Of a DNA stretch of 64,000 nt, positions 44,585 to 54,161 are shown piece after piece; positions within the stretch are counted from its first letter, which is position 1, and each line of letters starts with the position of its first letter. The notes beneath the pieces are model-generated. The model searched no databases. It was not told the origin of the DNA and worked only from the letters and a program-made list of their open reading frames with translations. The translations under genes were made by a program, and so were the position numbers. Origin of the DNA: Cobetia sp. L2A1 (GTDB taxonomy: Bacteria; Pseudomonadota; Gammaproteobacteria; Pseudomonadales; Halomonadaceae); assembly GCF_009796845.1 (NCBI RefSeq), contig NZ_CP047025.1:2604001-2668000 (forward strand). Reading direction: 5' to 3'.

Positions 44585-46113
44585 AACACAGGTCGCACAA
44601 CCGTCTAGTAAAAAATGGCAAGACACCGCCTCTGCGGGACTGGCAAGCGCGCTGCATTGAAACCGCACTTCAGGTGCTGAACGACGATAACCCTCACTTT
44701 CTCTGCCAGGCGACCCCAGGGGCCGGGAAGATGCTCATGTCGGCGGTACTCGCCGAAGAGCTGATGCTCAATGGCAGTATCGACTTGATTCTCTATCTCG
44801 GCCCCACGAGCACCATCGTGCAACAGGCTAGACAACAGTTCGAGCGAGTACTGGAACGTCCTCTACGCGGAGAAGCCAGTGACGCAGGTACCTGCGTGAC
44901 CTATCAAGCGCTACATCACCGATTGGATACGCTGAAGCAATTTTGCCAGAGAGGCCGAGTACTGTTGATCTGGGATGAAAGCCATCATGCCGCCAGTCAG
45001 ACCAGTGCCGATGGCCATCATGTCTCGGGACTCAATCAATGGGGTAACGCCCTGCTATCCCTTGAGCAACACGTTCGCTTCACTCTGGCGCTGTCTGGGA
45101 CGCCATGGCGAACGGATGGGAGCTGTTTACCCCTGCTGCATTATCAGATTCACGTGGCGGCATCGTCACCCGGCGCGGCACACTCTCCTGATCGCCGCCT
45201 GGTTCCCGGATTCGTCTACTCCCTGCGCGAAGCCATCGACGATCAGGTGTGCAGAATTCCGACGATACATATGCTCGATAACCGAGTGATTCTGCTGCGC
45301 ACGCAGGCAACACCATCGCAGCCGCCTGACACGAAGCGCTATACCAGCCTGCCGGCACTCCTGAGACATCCGAAGGTGCCTTACGCATCGTTGGTTCGCC
45401 ATGACGGGCTCGTGACACAGCTACTCCACCAGGCCACTGATCAATTGGCCTGGTGGCGCCGGGAAGACCCGACTGCTGCTGGCCTGGTGATTGCCGCTGA
45501 TATCGCCCATGCCAGCGCTATCGCTGAACGACTTGATCAGCAGGGACATACCACCTGCCTGGTCCACAGCCAATTACCGGGAGCCCATGAGACGCTGGCC
45601 CGATTTCAACAGACGAGCGCCCAATGGATCATCTCGGTCAACATGATCAGCGAAGGCGTTGATCTCCCACGCCTGCGGGTATGCTGTTACCTGAGCCACA
45701 TCAAGACGGAACAGTACTTTCGCCAAGCCTTGGGTCGCATCATTCGTCGCCAGAGCCACTTCGATGGGCAATGTGACCTCTTCATGTTGCAAGACCCCTT
45801 GCTGGAGCGCTATGCCCAACGCGTGCTGGAGGACCTCCCGGAGTCACATTCACGAATTCAGTACTCAAGCTTCGCCGGTAGCGCTGCCAAGGCCCTGCCT
45901 CATGCACGACCGTTGCGCCAAGGCGCTCCCCCTGAGCTCCAAACACAAGACGATGCCCGACTGCCGCCCCATCGACGGCCTCCCGGCACACTGACCGATA
46001 CCATGGTCGCCAGGCTCGCGGCAGACACGCCAGTCCCCCACTCAAACCGCGACCTCATCGCAGAGATTCACTTCTCTCGAGAGTACCTCACCCATGTGAT
46101 TCGCCCGACATGA
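44581..46113 (+). CDS. Superfamily 2 DEAD-like helicase, 510 aa
   Basis: Two RecA-like domains. Motif I is QATPGAGKMLMSA, in which the usual Thr/Ser after GAGK is Met. Motif II is LLIWDESHHA, motif III LALSGTPWR, motif V SVNMISEGVDLPRL and motif VI FRQALGRIIRR. The layout is that of restriction-helicase/DEAD translocases. The Met in the P-loop would be expected to weaken Mg-ATP coordination. It is translationally coupled to the preceding gene; together they form the right-hand module of the island. Confidence 0.85.
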   Translation: MKHRSHNRLVKNGKTPPLRDWQARCIETALQVLNDDNPHFLCQATPGAGKMLMSAVLAEELMLNGSIDLILYLGPTSTIVQQARQQFERVLERPLRGEASDAGTCVTYQALHHRLDTLKQFCQRGRVLLIWDESHHAASQTSADGHHVSGLNQWGNALLSLEQHVRFTLALSGTPWRTDGSCLPLLHYQIHVAASSPGAAHSPDRRLVPGFVYSLREAIDDQVCRIPTIHMLDNRVILLRTQATPSQPPDTKRYTSLPALLRHPKVPYASLVRHDGLVTQLLHQATDQLAWWRREDPTAAGLVIAADIAHASAIAERLDQQGHTTCLVHSQLPGAHETLARFQQTSAQWIISVNMISEGVDLPRLRVCCYLSHIKTEQYFRQALGRIIRRQSHFDGQCDLFMLQDPLLERYAQRVLEDLPESHSRIQYSSFAGSAAKALPHARPLRQGAPPELQTQDDARLPPHRRPPGTLTDTMVARLAADTPVPHSNRDLIAEIHFSREYLTHVIRPT

Positions 46114-46157
46114 TGCCTTAGGGGCGAGACGTTCCCTCGCTCCTTGCCTCCCCACCC

Positions 46158-46192
46158 ACCGTGCCGGTCTCTCCCTGAGAGCCCGGCACGGT
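46158..46192 (+). terminator. Hairpin after the helicase gene
   Basis: ACCGTGCCGG (46158-46167) pairs with CCGGCACGGT (46183-46192), and inside it CTCTC pairs with GAGAG. A strong stem 45 bases after the stop codon, but no T-run. Confidence 0.55.
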
Positions 46193-46962
46193 ACATTGCC
46201 CTGCTGCCATTCACATGAGGCAGCTAGTTGGCAGACGCACGTCGCTCTCTTCCACCACTCACCGCATCGCCAAGAGATGGGTGGTCATGATGACAGGGCT
46301 GAAAGCGCTCACGGTACGGACGATTTCCCGTCACATGTCGTGACAATAGACGTCAGGCTATCGCCTGCCCGACGCTCTATACGTCCCTTGCCAGGGCGTA
46401 TTGAAGGCGCTGCAAGAGCTCAGTGCGCTGGTGACTCCCTCCTCGCCTAGTACCTCCCATTGACCGACCGCGACGTCGTTCCGAAACCAGGTCTCAACCC
46501 AATCGGCGCCGCGACAGAGATAAAATGACAATCTCTTCCGTATTATAAGGAGGTGGGTGTCTGCCATGTAGGGCTCATACCACAAACCGCAAATAACGCA
46601 ATAATAACTCATGACAAAACTGATTCTATGATTTTCCTTCCCTCCTCATTATACGTTATGATGCGATGGAACCTACTCTCCTCCGATATGCCTCGACAGC
46701 CTCTCACACGTGGAAATTTCCGGTCAGTCCATGGGGTAGGCCATCAGCCCAGTCAACCCTCACAACGTGTTGATAAACATAAGAAAATCGACATAATTTG
46801 TTGAATGACAAGGAACACTGAACCCTAGAATGGCTTACCATATGACAACAAAGTGTGGTTTTTCGTTTATTGCTTCCTGTAAGTGACTGATTTAATTAAT
46901 CACATAAAATAAGGGGGATTATTGCTATTGTTATCCTCGAGAATTTTGGTGGAAAACTACCA
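46193..46962. other. Gene-poor stretch at the right side of the island
   Basis: About 770 bases with no convincing gene on either strand. Base composition falls from GC-rich to clearly AT-rich after 46520. Short open frames (for example 46553-46804) have no recognisable product. The right edge of the island is probably somewhere here, but I could not find a third copy of the 17-bp repeat. Confidence 0.5.
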
Positions 46963-49191
46963 CTAAATTTTCTTTCTACATAAAGCTTGCAACCCTACTT
47001 CCTTTCCCTCCCAAGCAATACGCAAGCGCTCTCCATCCTGCACAAATTTGACTTCCTGACTGACACAGCTAGCCAGAATACGATGCTGTCGCTGGGCGAG
47101 AATCTGCCACGTCATATGGCTGACATCCTGACGCGCATCGCTGTCGATGATGTCGTGCTCCTCATTCGACTCACCATCGCCGTGCTGCCCATCCCCGTGC
47201 TGCCCGTAGCCCTGCTGAAGTGCCGGCATCAGCTGGGGATGACTCTCCAGGCGCAGCCGATAGTCACGCTGCCCGGCGCTCAAGGTAAAGGTCGTTTTCT
47301 GTTGCGCACAGGCCACCGCCGAGTGCAAATTCCACTCCAGCGCGAAGGGGTGCTCACCCGAGAGCTCATCAAGGATCACGAGTCCGACCTCCCGCAGCAG
47401 CACGAGAGTACGAATGACGCGTAAGTCGCCTGCATAGGCAGCGCTCATGTCCAGTCGCAGCACCACGGCGTTGTCGTCATAGTCATGCGAGAGTAGCTGC
47501 GCGGTGGCATCGGGATCATCCAGCCGCTGCCCTCCCCCCGCTATCAGGGGAACGTTGTGCGCGCGCGAGGTACGCGTCCACTCACGGTGATGCTGGCTGC
47601 CGAAGGCGTAGCCATAGCTGCCGGTGGGACACAGCAACGAATGGCCGTTGTCGATGAGGCTGATATTGCCTTGGTCCGCATGACGGTGAGAGCTGTTGCC
47701 AAACGGGCTGCAACGATAGCGCAACTCAAGCTTGGCGAAGCGATCGAGGCCATGCCCGGCATGCGAGTAGAAGGCATGACGGGAGTCACCATGGGTCTGA
47801 GGTTCGAACCTGTCCTGCTGCTTGATGCGTTCATGAGTGAGACGAAGCTGGTCCCGTGTCGGGATGACATCCAGCAGATGCAGCGAGTAGACCTCTATCC
47901 TGTCTTCAAGGGCGCGACTCGCGGCGATGTCTTCCGCGCTCCCGAAGCGTTCGGCATAGAGACGCAGGGGATTCTGAGCGAAGAAGCCCGGCCATTCCTT
48001 GCCTTCTGGCCGACACCAGAAGCCATCGCCGAAAGGATGCAGGTCGTTGTCTGACGCCACGAAGTCACGACAATAGGCCAGATAATTGGCGTAGAACGGA
48101 TGCTGGTAGAAGGAGAAGCCCGTCAGCCGTTCCACCGCCAGAAAGAACGGATGGAACCACTTGGTGTAGGAAGAGGAATAGAAGGCCCCTTCTGCCCAGC
48201 CACCGTCAGCGCCACCATAGAACGGCAGTACGCCGCGATAGAGATCCAGCGCGTATTGCAGCCATTGCGTGCACTGCGCAAGGTCGTGCTCCTTGTGCAG
48301 TACCAGTGCCGCCACACCGAGATAGGCCGGCAGGCGCGAGGTATGCGAATGGCCGGGATATTGCGCAAAGTCATCCTGTTCAAGACGCAGCATCATCTGC
48401 TGCGCGACCCGCACCAGCAGCGAGCGCACGAAGACGCCCTCGCCCTCGGCCAGCAGAGGACGCAGCCAGTGATAGGCAAGGAAGACGTTGCGCGCCAGAG
48501 ACAGCCCGACCTCATCCCCCCACCGACACGGTCTCACCAGTGACGCCGGGCCATCCGTGCTCCACTCGGCCAGAGTGAGCAGGCGCGTCACCGCGGCTTT
48601 GCCAGCCGCCTCATCACCGTCAATGCGGTAGAGAAGACACAGCGCCATCAGGTCTCGGTCGATCCACTCGCGCATCTGATGGATGGCAAGACGCTTGTAA
48701 CGCTCTCGTCCCTGGCGATAGTGATCGGGATAGACCGGCAGCGAATGCTTGAGCGCCACGTCTGCGGTCGCGCGCAGTCGCGGCAGATGTGGCGTGGCGG
48801 CCTCGCGTACCTGAGCAAGGTCACTCTCCGGATAGAGCATCCATTGCTCCCAGCCTTCGCAGGCCACAAACAGCGCGTCGGCCCGGGGCGCCAGATAGTC
48901 GGGCTCCTTGCCGGTCAGCGTGAAATCGATCCAGGCCGAGCTTTCCCCCCTCTCATCGATGACATGCCATTGATAGTCACCGGGCGCCAACAGGGTATCG
49001 AGCAATACCGGCGAGCAGACCGCCTCACGACACAGCGCCTCGCCAGTGTCGCGTTTGATCAGCTCGAAGGTATAGCGCACGTCCGTCCCGGCCATGGGCC
49101 AGGTGAAGGCAGGCGGATTGGTACTGGCAGCAAGAGCCGCGCAAGGCGACAGAAATACCTGAAAATCATGGTCTCGTGATAACAGCAGCAT
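46963..49191 (-). CDS. Heparinase II/III-type polysaccharide lyase, PL15-like (oligoalginate lyase candidate)
   Basis: 742 aa. An N-terminal beta domain (to about 110; PPAFTWPMAGTDVRYTFEL) is followed by a helical (alpha/alpha) barrel of the DUF4962 kind (about 120-480; PGHSHTSRLPAYLGV, GADGGWAEGAFYSS) and a heparinase II/III beta-sandwich (NSSHRHADQGNISLIDNGHSLL, which carries a conserved His). No signal peptide is seen, so it should act inside the cell on imported oligosaccharides. The PL15 layout suggests exolytic alginate-oligomer cleavage. It is the last gene of an operon with an acyltransferase and a symporter. Confidence 0.7.
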   Translation of the reverse strand: MLLLSRDHDFQVFLSPCAALAASTNPPAFTWPMAGTDVRYTFELIKRDTGEALCREAVCSPVLLDTLLAPGDYQWHVIDERGESSAWIDFTLTGKEPDYLAPRADALFVACEGWEQWMLYPESDLAQVREAATPHLPRLRATADVALKHSLPVYPDHYRQGRERYKRLAIHQMREWIDRDLMALCLLYRIDGDEAAGKAAVTRLLTLAEWSTDGPASLVRPCRWGDEVGLSLARNVFLAYHWLRPLLAEGEGVFVRSLLVRVAQQMMLRLEQDDFAQYPGHSHTSRLPAYLGVAALVLHKEHDLAQCTQWLQYALDLYRGVLPFYGGADGGWAEGAFYSSSYTKWFHPFFLAVERLTGFSFYQHPFYANYLAYCRDFVASDNDLHPFGDGFWCRPEGKEWPGFFAQNPLRLYAERFGSAEDIAASRALEDRIEVYSLHLLDVIPTRDQLRLTHERIKQQDRFEPQTHGDSRHAFYSHAGHGLDRFAKLELRYRCSPFGNSSHRHADQGNISLIDNGHSLLCPTGSYGYAFGSQHHREWTRTSRAHNVPLIAGGGQRLDDPDATAQLLSHDYDDNAVVLRLDMSAAYAGDLRVIRTLVLLREVGLVILDELSGEHPFALEWNLHSAVACAQQKTTFTLSAGQRDYRLRLESHPQLMPALQQGYGQHGDGQHGDGESNEEHDIIDSDARQDVSHMTWQILAQRQHRILASCVSQEVKFVQDGERLRIAWEGKEVGLQALCRKKI

Positions 49192-49203
49192 TCGGCCTCT
49201 CCC

Positions 49204-49746
49204 TTACCTCCAGTGATAATCGCCCGTCTCGCGATCGATATGGCCGATCTGTCGTGCCGGCGTGCCGGCAAAGATGGCGTAGTCCGGTACATCACCGGTG
49301 ACCACTGAATTGGCACAGATCAGGCAGCAGCGACCCAAGGTACAGCCCGGTGTCACGACCACACCGGAGGTCAGCCAGGCACCCTGCTGGATGATGACTC
49401 GCCCCTTCACCTCATCGGAGCGCGCACTGAAGCGGTCATCCTGAGGAGAATATTGGTGATTGGAGGCCACGATCGAGACATGCGGCCCGATCAACACATG
49501 CGAATGGAGGGTGACATCGCCGTTGATGTAAGCCTGCAGGCCGATATAGACCTGCTCATGAATGGCAGCCTTGTCATGGGGACGCACGATGGCGCCGGGG
49601 GCGATTCTGATGCCTTCCGCCATGAAACCGAGGATATGTGCACGCGTCTGATCATCCTCGCGGTTGTTGCTGGCCTGCAGATACAGCGTGAATTTCTCGA
49701 ACTCTTCCTCGCTCAGCGCGCCACCATGCTTTGACTGAACTGACAT
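49204..49746 (-). CDS. Left-handed beta-helix (hexapeptide) acyltransferase
   Basis: 180 aa. Hexapeptide-repeat turns are visible (IRIAPGAIVRPHDKAAIHEQVYIG and later), with IVASNHQYSP as the family's catalytic-His loop and AGTPARQIG at the end, as in galactoside/maltose O-acetyltransferases. Located between symporter and lyase, it may acetylate a sugar of the imported oligosaccharide; inference only. Confidence 0.8.
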   Translation of the reverse strand: MSVQSKHGGALSEEEFEKFTLYLQASNNREDDQTRAHILGFMAEGIRIAPGAIVRPHDKAAIHEQVYIGLQAYINGDVTLHSHVLIGPHVSIVASNHQYSPQDDRFSARSDEVKGRVIIQQGAWLTSGVVVTPGCTLGRCCLICANSVVTGDVPDYAIFAGTPARQIGHIDRETGDYHWR

Positions 49747-49894
49747 GTCGTCTCCTGACTGAACCGTTGACCTCTCTGATATCCAGCATCACAGGAAGAG
49801 AGAGGATCGCTCCCCTCTCTCCGCATGATCTCCACACGATCTCTATGTGATCTCCACGTGATGCCTGGACACTACGATGACTTGTGAATGGGGT

Positions 49895-51676
49895 TCATGA
49901 GTGAGACGTCTGATAACTCACGTCATGCTCCTTGGTCTGACCGACGCGATTCATGAGGAAGCCAAGCGCCCCGAGAATCGCCGCAATGACGACGAAGATG
50001 AACCGGCCCGTCATGTCGTTGGGCACCAGTACCAGCAGCAGTACCCCGAAGGCGGAGGCCATCAGCAACTTGCCCAGCAGCAGGTACGGCTGACGATCCT
50101 GCTCAAGTGTCTCAGGCGTGTCTTCACAAATGACCGGTGTACTGACATTGTCGAAGAACTCGGCAATCTCCGCGGCACGCTCCGCTGATGGCGCCTTGTA
50201 GAACAGCGTCGTGAGCAGGAAGAACGGCAGCGTGATCAGAAGGTGCCCACCGACGCCCAGGGTGACGGATTTCAGCTCGGCAAACTCGCGCCCTTCCATC
50301 GGCTGCGCCATGCCCATCACGGACTGCACCATCTCCGGCGTGACGCCAAAGGCAATGATCGCCGACACGCACATCCCCACCAGAATGGTGCCCCAACCGG
50401 CCCAGTCCGGTGTCTTGCGAATGAAGAAGCACAGGATAGCCGGAATCAGGAGCGGGAAGCCCACCAGGGTACCCACCAGCATCATCGCGTCGAACAGCCC
50501 GAATTCCTGCAAGGTGGTCAAGAACAGCCCCGCGCCGATCACGATCAAGCCGAACATGGCCGTGAAGATCTTGCCCGCCAGCATCAGTTTCTTCTCATCG
50601 CCGTCCTTGCAGAAATACGGCTCGTAGACGCTCTTGACCAGTATCCCGGCATTGCGATTGAGCGCGGAGTCCATCGACGACATGGTGGCCGCGAACATGG
50701 CAGAAAGCATCAAGCCCACCATGCCCAGCGGCAGCTCGCGTCTGACGAAGATGTAATAAGCGGCGTCTGCCTGATTGCTGCCCAGGTCCGCCAGGCCCCA
50801 GCTCGCCGGGTCAGGATAGTTGCCCGCCACATACCAGGCCGGCAGAAACCAGATGCTGGTACCGAACAGCGTCAGGCCGCAGGCAAGCAATGCCGCCTTG
50901 CGCGCATGTTTGGTGTCCTTGGCAGCTACATAACGGTAGGAGTCGATCATGTTGTTGGTGCTGAAGAACTGTTTCACGAAGATACAGATGAACCAGCCGA
51001 CGAACAGGTAGCCGTAGCTGTAACCATCGCCGAGGAAGGCATGCTCCGGCAGTCCCTTGCTCATCAGGTTTTCCATGCCCCCCGACTTGACGACGGCGAC
51101 CACCGCAGCCACGAAAGTCATCACGGTCAACAGCACCATCTGCAGGAAATCAGACGCAATGACGGCCCAGCTACCGCCCACCAGCGACATGAACAGCACT
51201 ACGAAACCGGCGCCGGCGACGGTCTGTGCGATCGGGATGTCCAGCACGGCACTCACGAACACCGACAGACCATTCAGCCAGATGGCAGCCTGCATGACAT
51301 TCAGTGGTACGTTGGCCCAGGTGAATACCTGCTCGTTGACGCGCCCGAAACGCAGCCGAATGCCCTGAATCGGACTGACGACCCGCATCTGCCGTGCCTT
51401 GGCCGCGAAGAACAGATAGTTGATGAAGTAACCGGCGGCATTGGCAACGAAGACGATGACGATGGATATCCCGCCCGTCAGTGCCTTGCCCATCAGCCCG
51501 GTGAAGGTCATGGCGCTCAGCGACATCATGAATGCCGTGGCCCCGACCATCCACCAGGGCATGCGGCCACCGCCACGGAAGTATTCATTGGTCGATTTGG
51601 TGGCAGAGCGATATAGCCAGCCCAGCAACATCAGGAATGCAAAATATACCAAGACAATCAGTATATCGATGTTCAT
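49895..51676 (-). CDS. Sodium:solute symporter (SSS family)
   Basis: 593 aa with about 14 hydrophobic segments. STNEYFRGGGRMPWWMVGATAFMMSLSAMTFTG and MFAATMSSMDSALNRNAGIL are SSS signatures, including the Ser-rich sodium site. First gene of the operon, with an AAAGAGGCAAAAG ribosome site. It probably brings in the oligosaccharide or uronate processed by the PL15-like lyase. Confidence 0.88.
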   Translation of the reverse strand: MNIDILIVLVYFAFLMLLGWLYRSATKSTNEYFRGGGRMPWWMVGATAFMMSLSAMTFTGLMGKALTGGISIVIVFVANAAGYFINYLFFAAKARQMRVVSPIQGIRLRFGRVNEQVFTWANVPLNVMQAAIWLNGLSVFVSAVLDIPIAQTVAGAGFVVLFMSLVGGSWAVIASDFLQMVLLTVMTFVAAVVAVVKSGGMENLMSKGLPEHAFLGDGYSYGYLFVGWFICIFVKQFFSTNNMIDSYRYVAAKDTKHARKAALLACGLTLFGTSIWFLPAWYVAGNYPDPASWGLADLGSNQADAAYYIFVRRELPLGMVGLMLSAMFAATMSSMDSALNRNAGILVKSVYEPYFCKDGDEKKLMLAGKIFTAMFGLIVIGAGLFLTTLQEFGLFDAMMLVGTLVGFPLLIPAILCFFIRKTPDWAGWGTILVGMCVSAIIAFGVTPEMVQSVMGMAQPMEGREFAELKSVTLGVGGHLLITLPFFLLTTLFYKAPSAERAAEIAEFFDNVSTPVICEDTPETLEQDRQPYLLLGKLLMASAFGVLLLVLVPNDMTGRFIFVVIAAILGALGFLMNRVGQTKEHDVSYQTSHS

Positions 51677-52218
51677 CTTTTGCCTCTTTATAGTTATATG
51701 GCGTATGGCGTGCTGAAGTAGAGGACAGCGTTGGAGTGGTCACGCTCACACGGCTATCTCGGCTTCTGATGCCGTGACGATCGTTACGCCCTCCTTGGCA
51801 AACGATAATGAAATGGCGTTTCAGCAAAGCTAGCAGCGGGGCACTAAAGATGAAACATCGTTTTAATTCTTAATTGATATATAAAAATACTTTTATATGG
51901 AGTTTTCCTAACGTTATTGATAGCCGCCTGAATTCCAACAAGAGCAATGAAATAGAAAGTTCAGTATCCTGTTGATTCAACTACGTAAAAATTCAGTATC
52001 TACCTACCACTCGCGATACACCTCACATCGCAATCCTCCCTGGATATCAGCGTCATCACTGCACTCATACGACGAATTGCCCTATCAAAAAACAGAGATG
52101 AACAGCCTCCCATAAGAAAAATGCATACCCTGCGATAAACTACGCCCCCTACTTACGTCATAGCCTGCACTCCCATAATGCTCGCGATATTCACACAAGC
52201 TGATGGAGAGATGCTCGC
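51677..52218. promoter_or_regulatory. Divergent promoter region
   Basis: About 540 AT-rich bases between the symporter (leftward) and the oxygenase pair (rightward). ATATAAAA (51879-51886) and TTTTATAT (51891-51898) form an inverted repeat. No open frame is convincing. Promoters of both operons must lie here. Confidence 0.5.
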
Positions 52219-53403
52219 ATGCCCCTGACACCTGCCCTATCCAATGCGCTGCCGCTGACACTGACCGGCGTTGCAGATACCGAGTCCCCGCTGACGCTGA
52301 ACCTGATCACCGATAACGGTCTTGAGCCTGTCAGCCCACTGTGGCTGCGCGAGCGAACCCAGGACCCGGCGCAATTGGATCAGGTCACGACTCAGCGTCT
52401 ATTTGACTCGCATGCGATTGACGTCAACATCGCATTGACTGCCGCGCAGGGTGTCGATGACACGCATGTGGAGTTCACCTTCAGTGACGGACATTGCGAG
52501 GTGTATGACCTCACGGTGCTGGCGCATGAGCTGCAAGGCATCACGCCGTTCCCGGTCGCCGAGAGCTGGAATGCCAGCATCGACCAGCAGGCGCAGCGGG
52601 TGGATTGGCAGAAGATGGGCAACAACGCGGACTTCCAGAAGGCACTGGCCGCTTATCTGCGGTTCGGCTATATCATCGTCACCAACGTGCCGACGGATCC
52701 GGAGCGCATCTTAGAAGTCGCCGGTCACTTTGGTTATGTGAAGGACACCAACTTCGGCAGCTACTTCGAAGTCTATTCGCGCCCGACCGGCAACGATCTG
52801 GCCTATCGCAGCGTTGCCTTGGGTCCGCACACGGACAACCCGTATCGTGATCCGGTGCCAGGTATCCAGATGCTGCATTGCCTGGTCAACGAGACGACAG
52901 GCGGCCTGTCCACGCTGGTCGACAGTCTCAATGCGCTGAAGCTGCTGAAGGCCGAGATGCCGCTGGGCTACGAGTTGCTGCGCACCACGCCGGTTGGCTT
53001 CCGCTTCCTGGATGCTGGTACCGAGCTGACCACCCGTCGTTGCGTGATCCGCGAAAGCGATGATGGCGTTCCGATAGGCGTCAACTACAGCCCGCGTCTC
53101 GATAACCTGCCGCACATGTCACTGGAGAACACGCGCCTGTATCATCAGGCTCGTCAGCGCCTGGGCCAGCTGTTCCAGGATCCGGCCAACGAGATTCGCT
53201 TCCAGTTGGCGTCCGGTGAGCTGATGATGTTCGACAACACCCGCGTGCTGCATGGCCGTACAGCGTTTGACACCAATGAAGGGCGTCGTCACCTGCAAGG
53301 CTGCTACATGGATGGTGATGGCCCGCGTGAACGCTTCGCCACGACGCTGATGCGCGAACGCCAGGAAGAGACACAACAAGAACACCGTGAGGAAATGGCG
53401 TAA
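52219..53403 (+). CDS. tmpA: 2-oxoglutarate/Fe(II) oxygenase, TmpA-like (2-trimethylammonioethylphosphonate hydroxylase)
   Basis: 394 aa of the gamma-butyrobetaine hydroxylase/TauD family. Iron ligands H204 and D206 (GPHTDNPYR) and H345 (RVLHGRTAF), with R357 for 2-oxoglutarate. The N-terminal domain lacks the Cys-rich zinc site seen in butyrobetaine hydroxylase (PLWLRERTQDP in place of the CxCxxC stretch). It overlaps an HD-domain oxygenase gene by one base. That pairing is known for TmpA-TmpB, where TmpA hydroxylates trimethylammonioethylphosphonate at C1. A true butyrobetaine hydroxylase is the alternative. Confidence 0.75.
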   Translation: MPLTPALSNALPLTLTGVADTESPLTLNLITDNGLEPVSPLWLRERTQDPAQLDQVTTQRLFDSHAIDVNIALTAAQGVDDTHVEFTFSDGHCEVYDLTVLAHELQGITPFPVAESWNASIDQQAQRVDWQKMGNNADFQKALAAYLRFGYIIVTNVPTDPERILEVAGHFGYVKDTNFGSYFEVYSRPTGNDLAYRSVALGPHTDNPYRDPVPGIQMLHCLVNETTGGLSTLVDSLNALKLLKAEMPLGYELLRTTPVGFRFLDAGTELTTRRCVIRESDDGVPIGVNYSPRLDNLPHMSLENTRLYHQARQRLGQLFQDPANEIRFQLASGELMMFDNTRVLHGRTAFDTNEGRRHLQGCYMDGDGPRERFATTLMRERQEETQQEHREEMA

Positions 53404-54002
53404 TGGAACAGGTTTCATTCATTCAGATGAAGGACGGCACGGCAGAAGACTATGCCCTGCTTGAGCGCCTTGAAGACCAGTTCAATGAAGGGTTGGTAGA
53501 ACGTCTTCTGCTTGCCTTGCGCAAGCTCGACGATGGCCTGAGCGGTTACAAGGTCAGCCGCCTGGAGCACTCGCTGCAGTCTGCCGCGCGCGCCGAAGCC
53601 GATGGCGCCGATGATGATCTGGTCGTGGCCACCCTGATTCACGATCTCGGTGATGAGCTGGCCCCCTACAATCACTCGCAGCTGGCGGCCTCCATCATTC
53701 GTCCGTACGTACGGGCGGAGGTCACCTGGATCGTCCATCATCATGGGCTGTTCCAGAAGTTCTACTACGGTCACTTCTATGGCGAAGACCGTAACGAACG
53801 CGACATCTACAAGGATCATCCGTGGTTTGAGAAATGTGTCGATTTCTGTGAGCGCTATGATCAGGCGGCCTTTGATCCGGACTACCCGACACCGTCACTG
53901 GAGCACTTCGAACCGGCCCTGCGCCGCGTCTTTGCGCGCAAGCCCTTCGATCCGGCAGTGATTGGCGAGGAGCCCAAAGGCGGTTTCGACAGCCCGGTAT
54001 AA
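53403..54002 (+). CDS. tmpB: HD-domain mixed-valent diiron oxygenase, TmpB-like (PhnZ family)
   Basis: 199 aa, about the size of PhnZ. Diiron ligands fit H56 (LEHSLQSA), H80-D81 (LIHDLGDE), H91 (YNHSQ), a His in 112-114 (VHHHGLFQ) and D153 (ERYDQAAFD). The GYKVSRLEHSLQSA segment just before matches the Tyr-containing lid of the PhnZ group. With TmpA it would split the hydroxyphosphonate to glycine betaine and phosphate. Start overlaps the tmpA stop (TAATG). Confidence 0.78.
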   Translation: MEQVSFIQMKDGTAEDYALLERLEDQFNEGLVERLLLALRKLDDGLSGYKVSRLEHSLQSAARAEADGADDDLVVATLIHDLGDELAPYNHSQLAASIIRPYVRAEVTWIVHHHGLFQKFYYGHFYGEDRNERDIYKDHPWFEKCVDFCERYDQAAFDPDYPTPSLEHFEPALRRVFARKPFDPAVIGEEPKGGFDSPV

Positions 54003-54074
54003 GACATCCCCCTGTGCTTTATCGGTATCGTCATTGCGACACCGCCGATTGATGAATATCGCCTCGTCGCGTAT

Positions 54075-54107
54075 AAGTGCCGCCTACCCTCTCGGTAGGC
54101 GGCACTT
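54075..54107 (+). terminator. Rho-independent terminator after tmpAB
   Basis: AAGTGCCGCCTACC (54075-54088) pairs with GGTAGGCGGCACTT (54094-54107), followed by TTCAT. A 14-bp perfect stem with a five-base loop. Confidence 0.8.
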
Positions 54108-54161
54108 TCATATTCATCTCCGGGCATTGGCCGCCGTCCCGGATGCGCAACGAGGACGCCC

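Noticed and set aside
46318..46330. CGATTTCCCGTCA as a possible third copy of the island repeat
   Set aside because: Only eight or nine bases of the 17-bp core can be aligned, which is expected by chance.
46196..46804. Two short open frames in the gene-poor stretch
   Set aside because: Their sequences are low in structure, rich in Cys, His, Pro and Arg in a way typical of noncoding frames, and show no homology I recognise.
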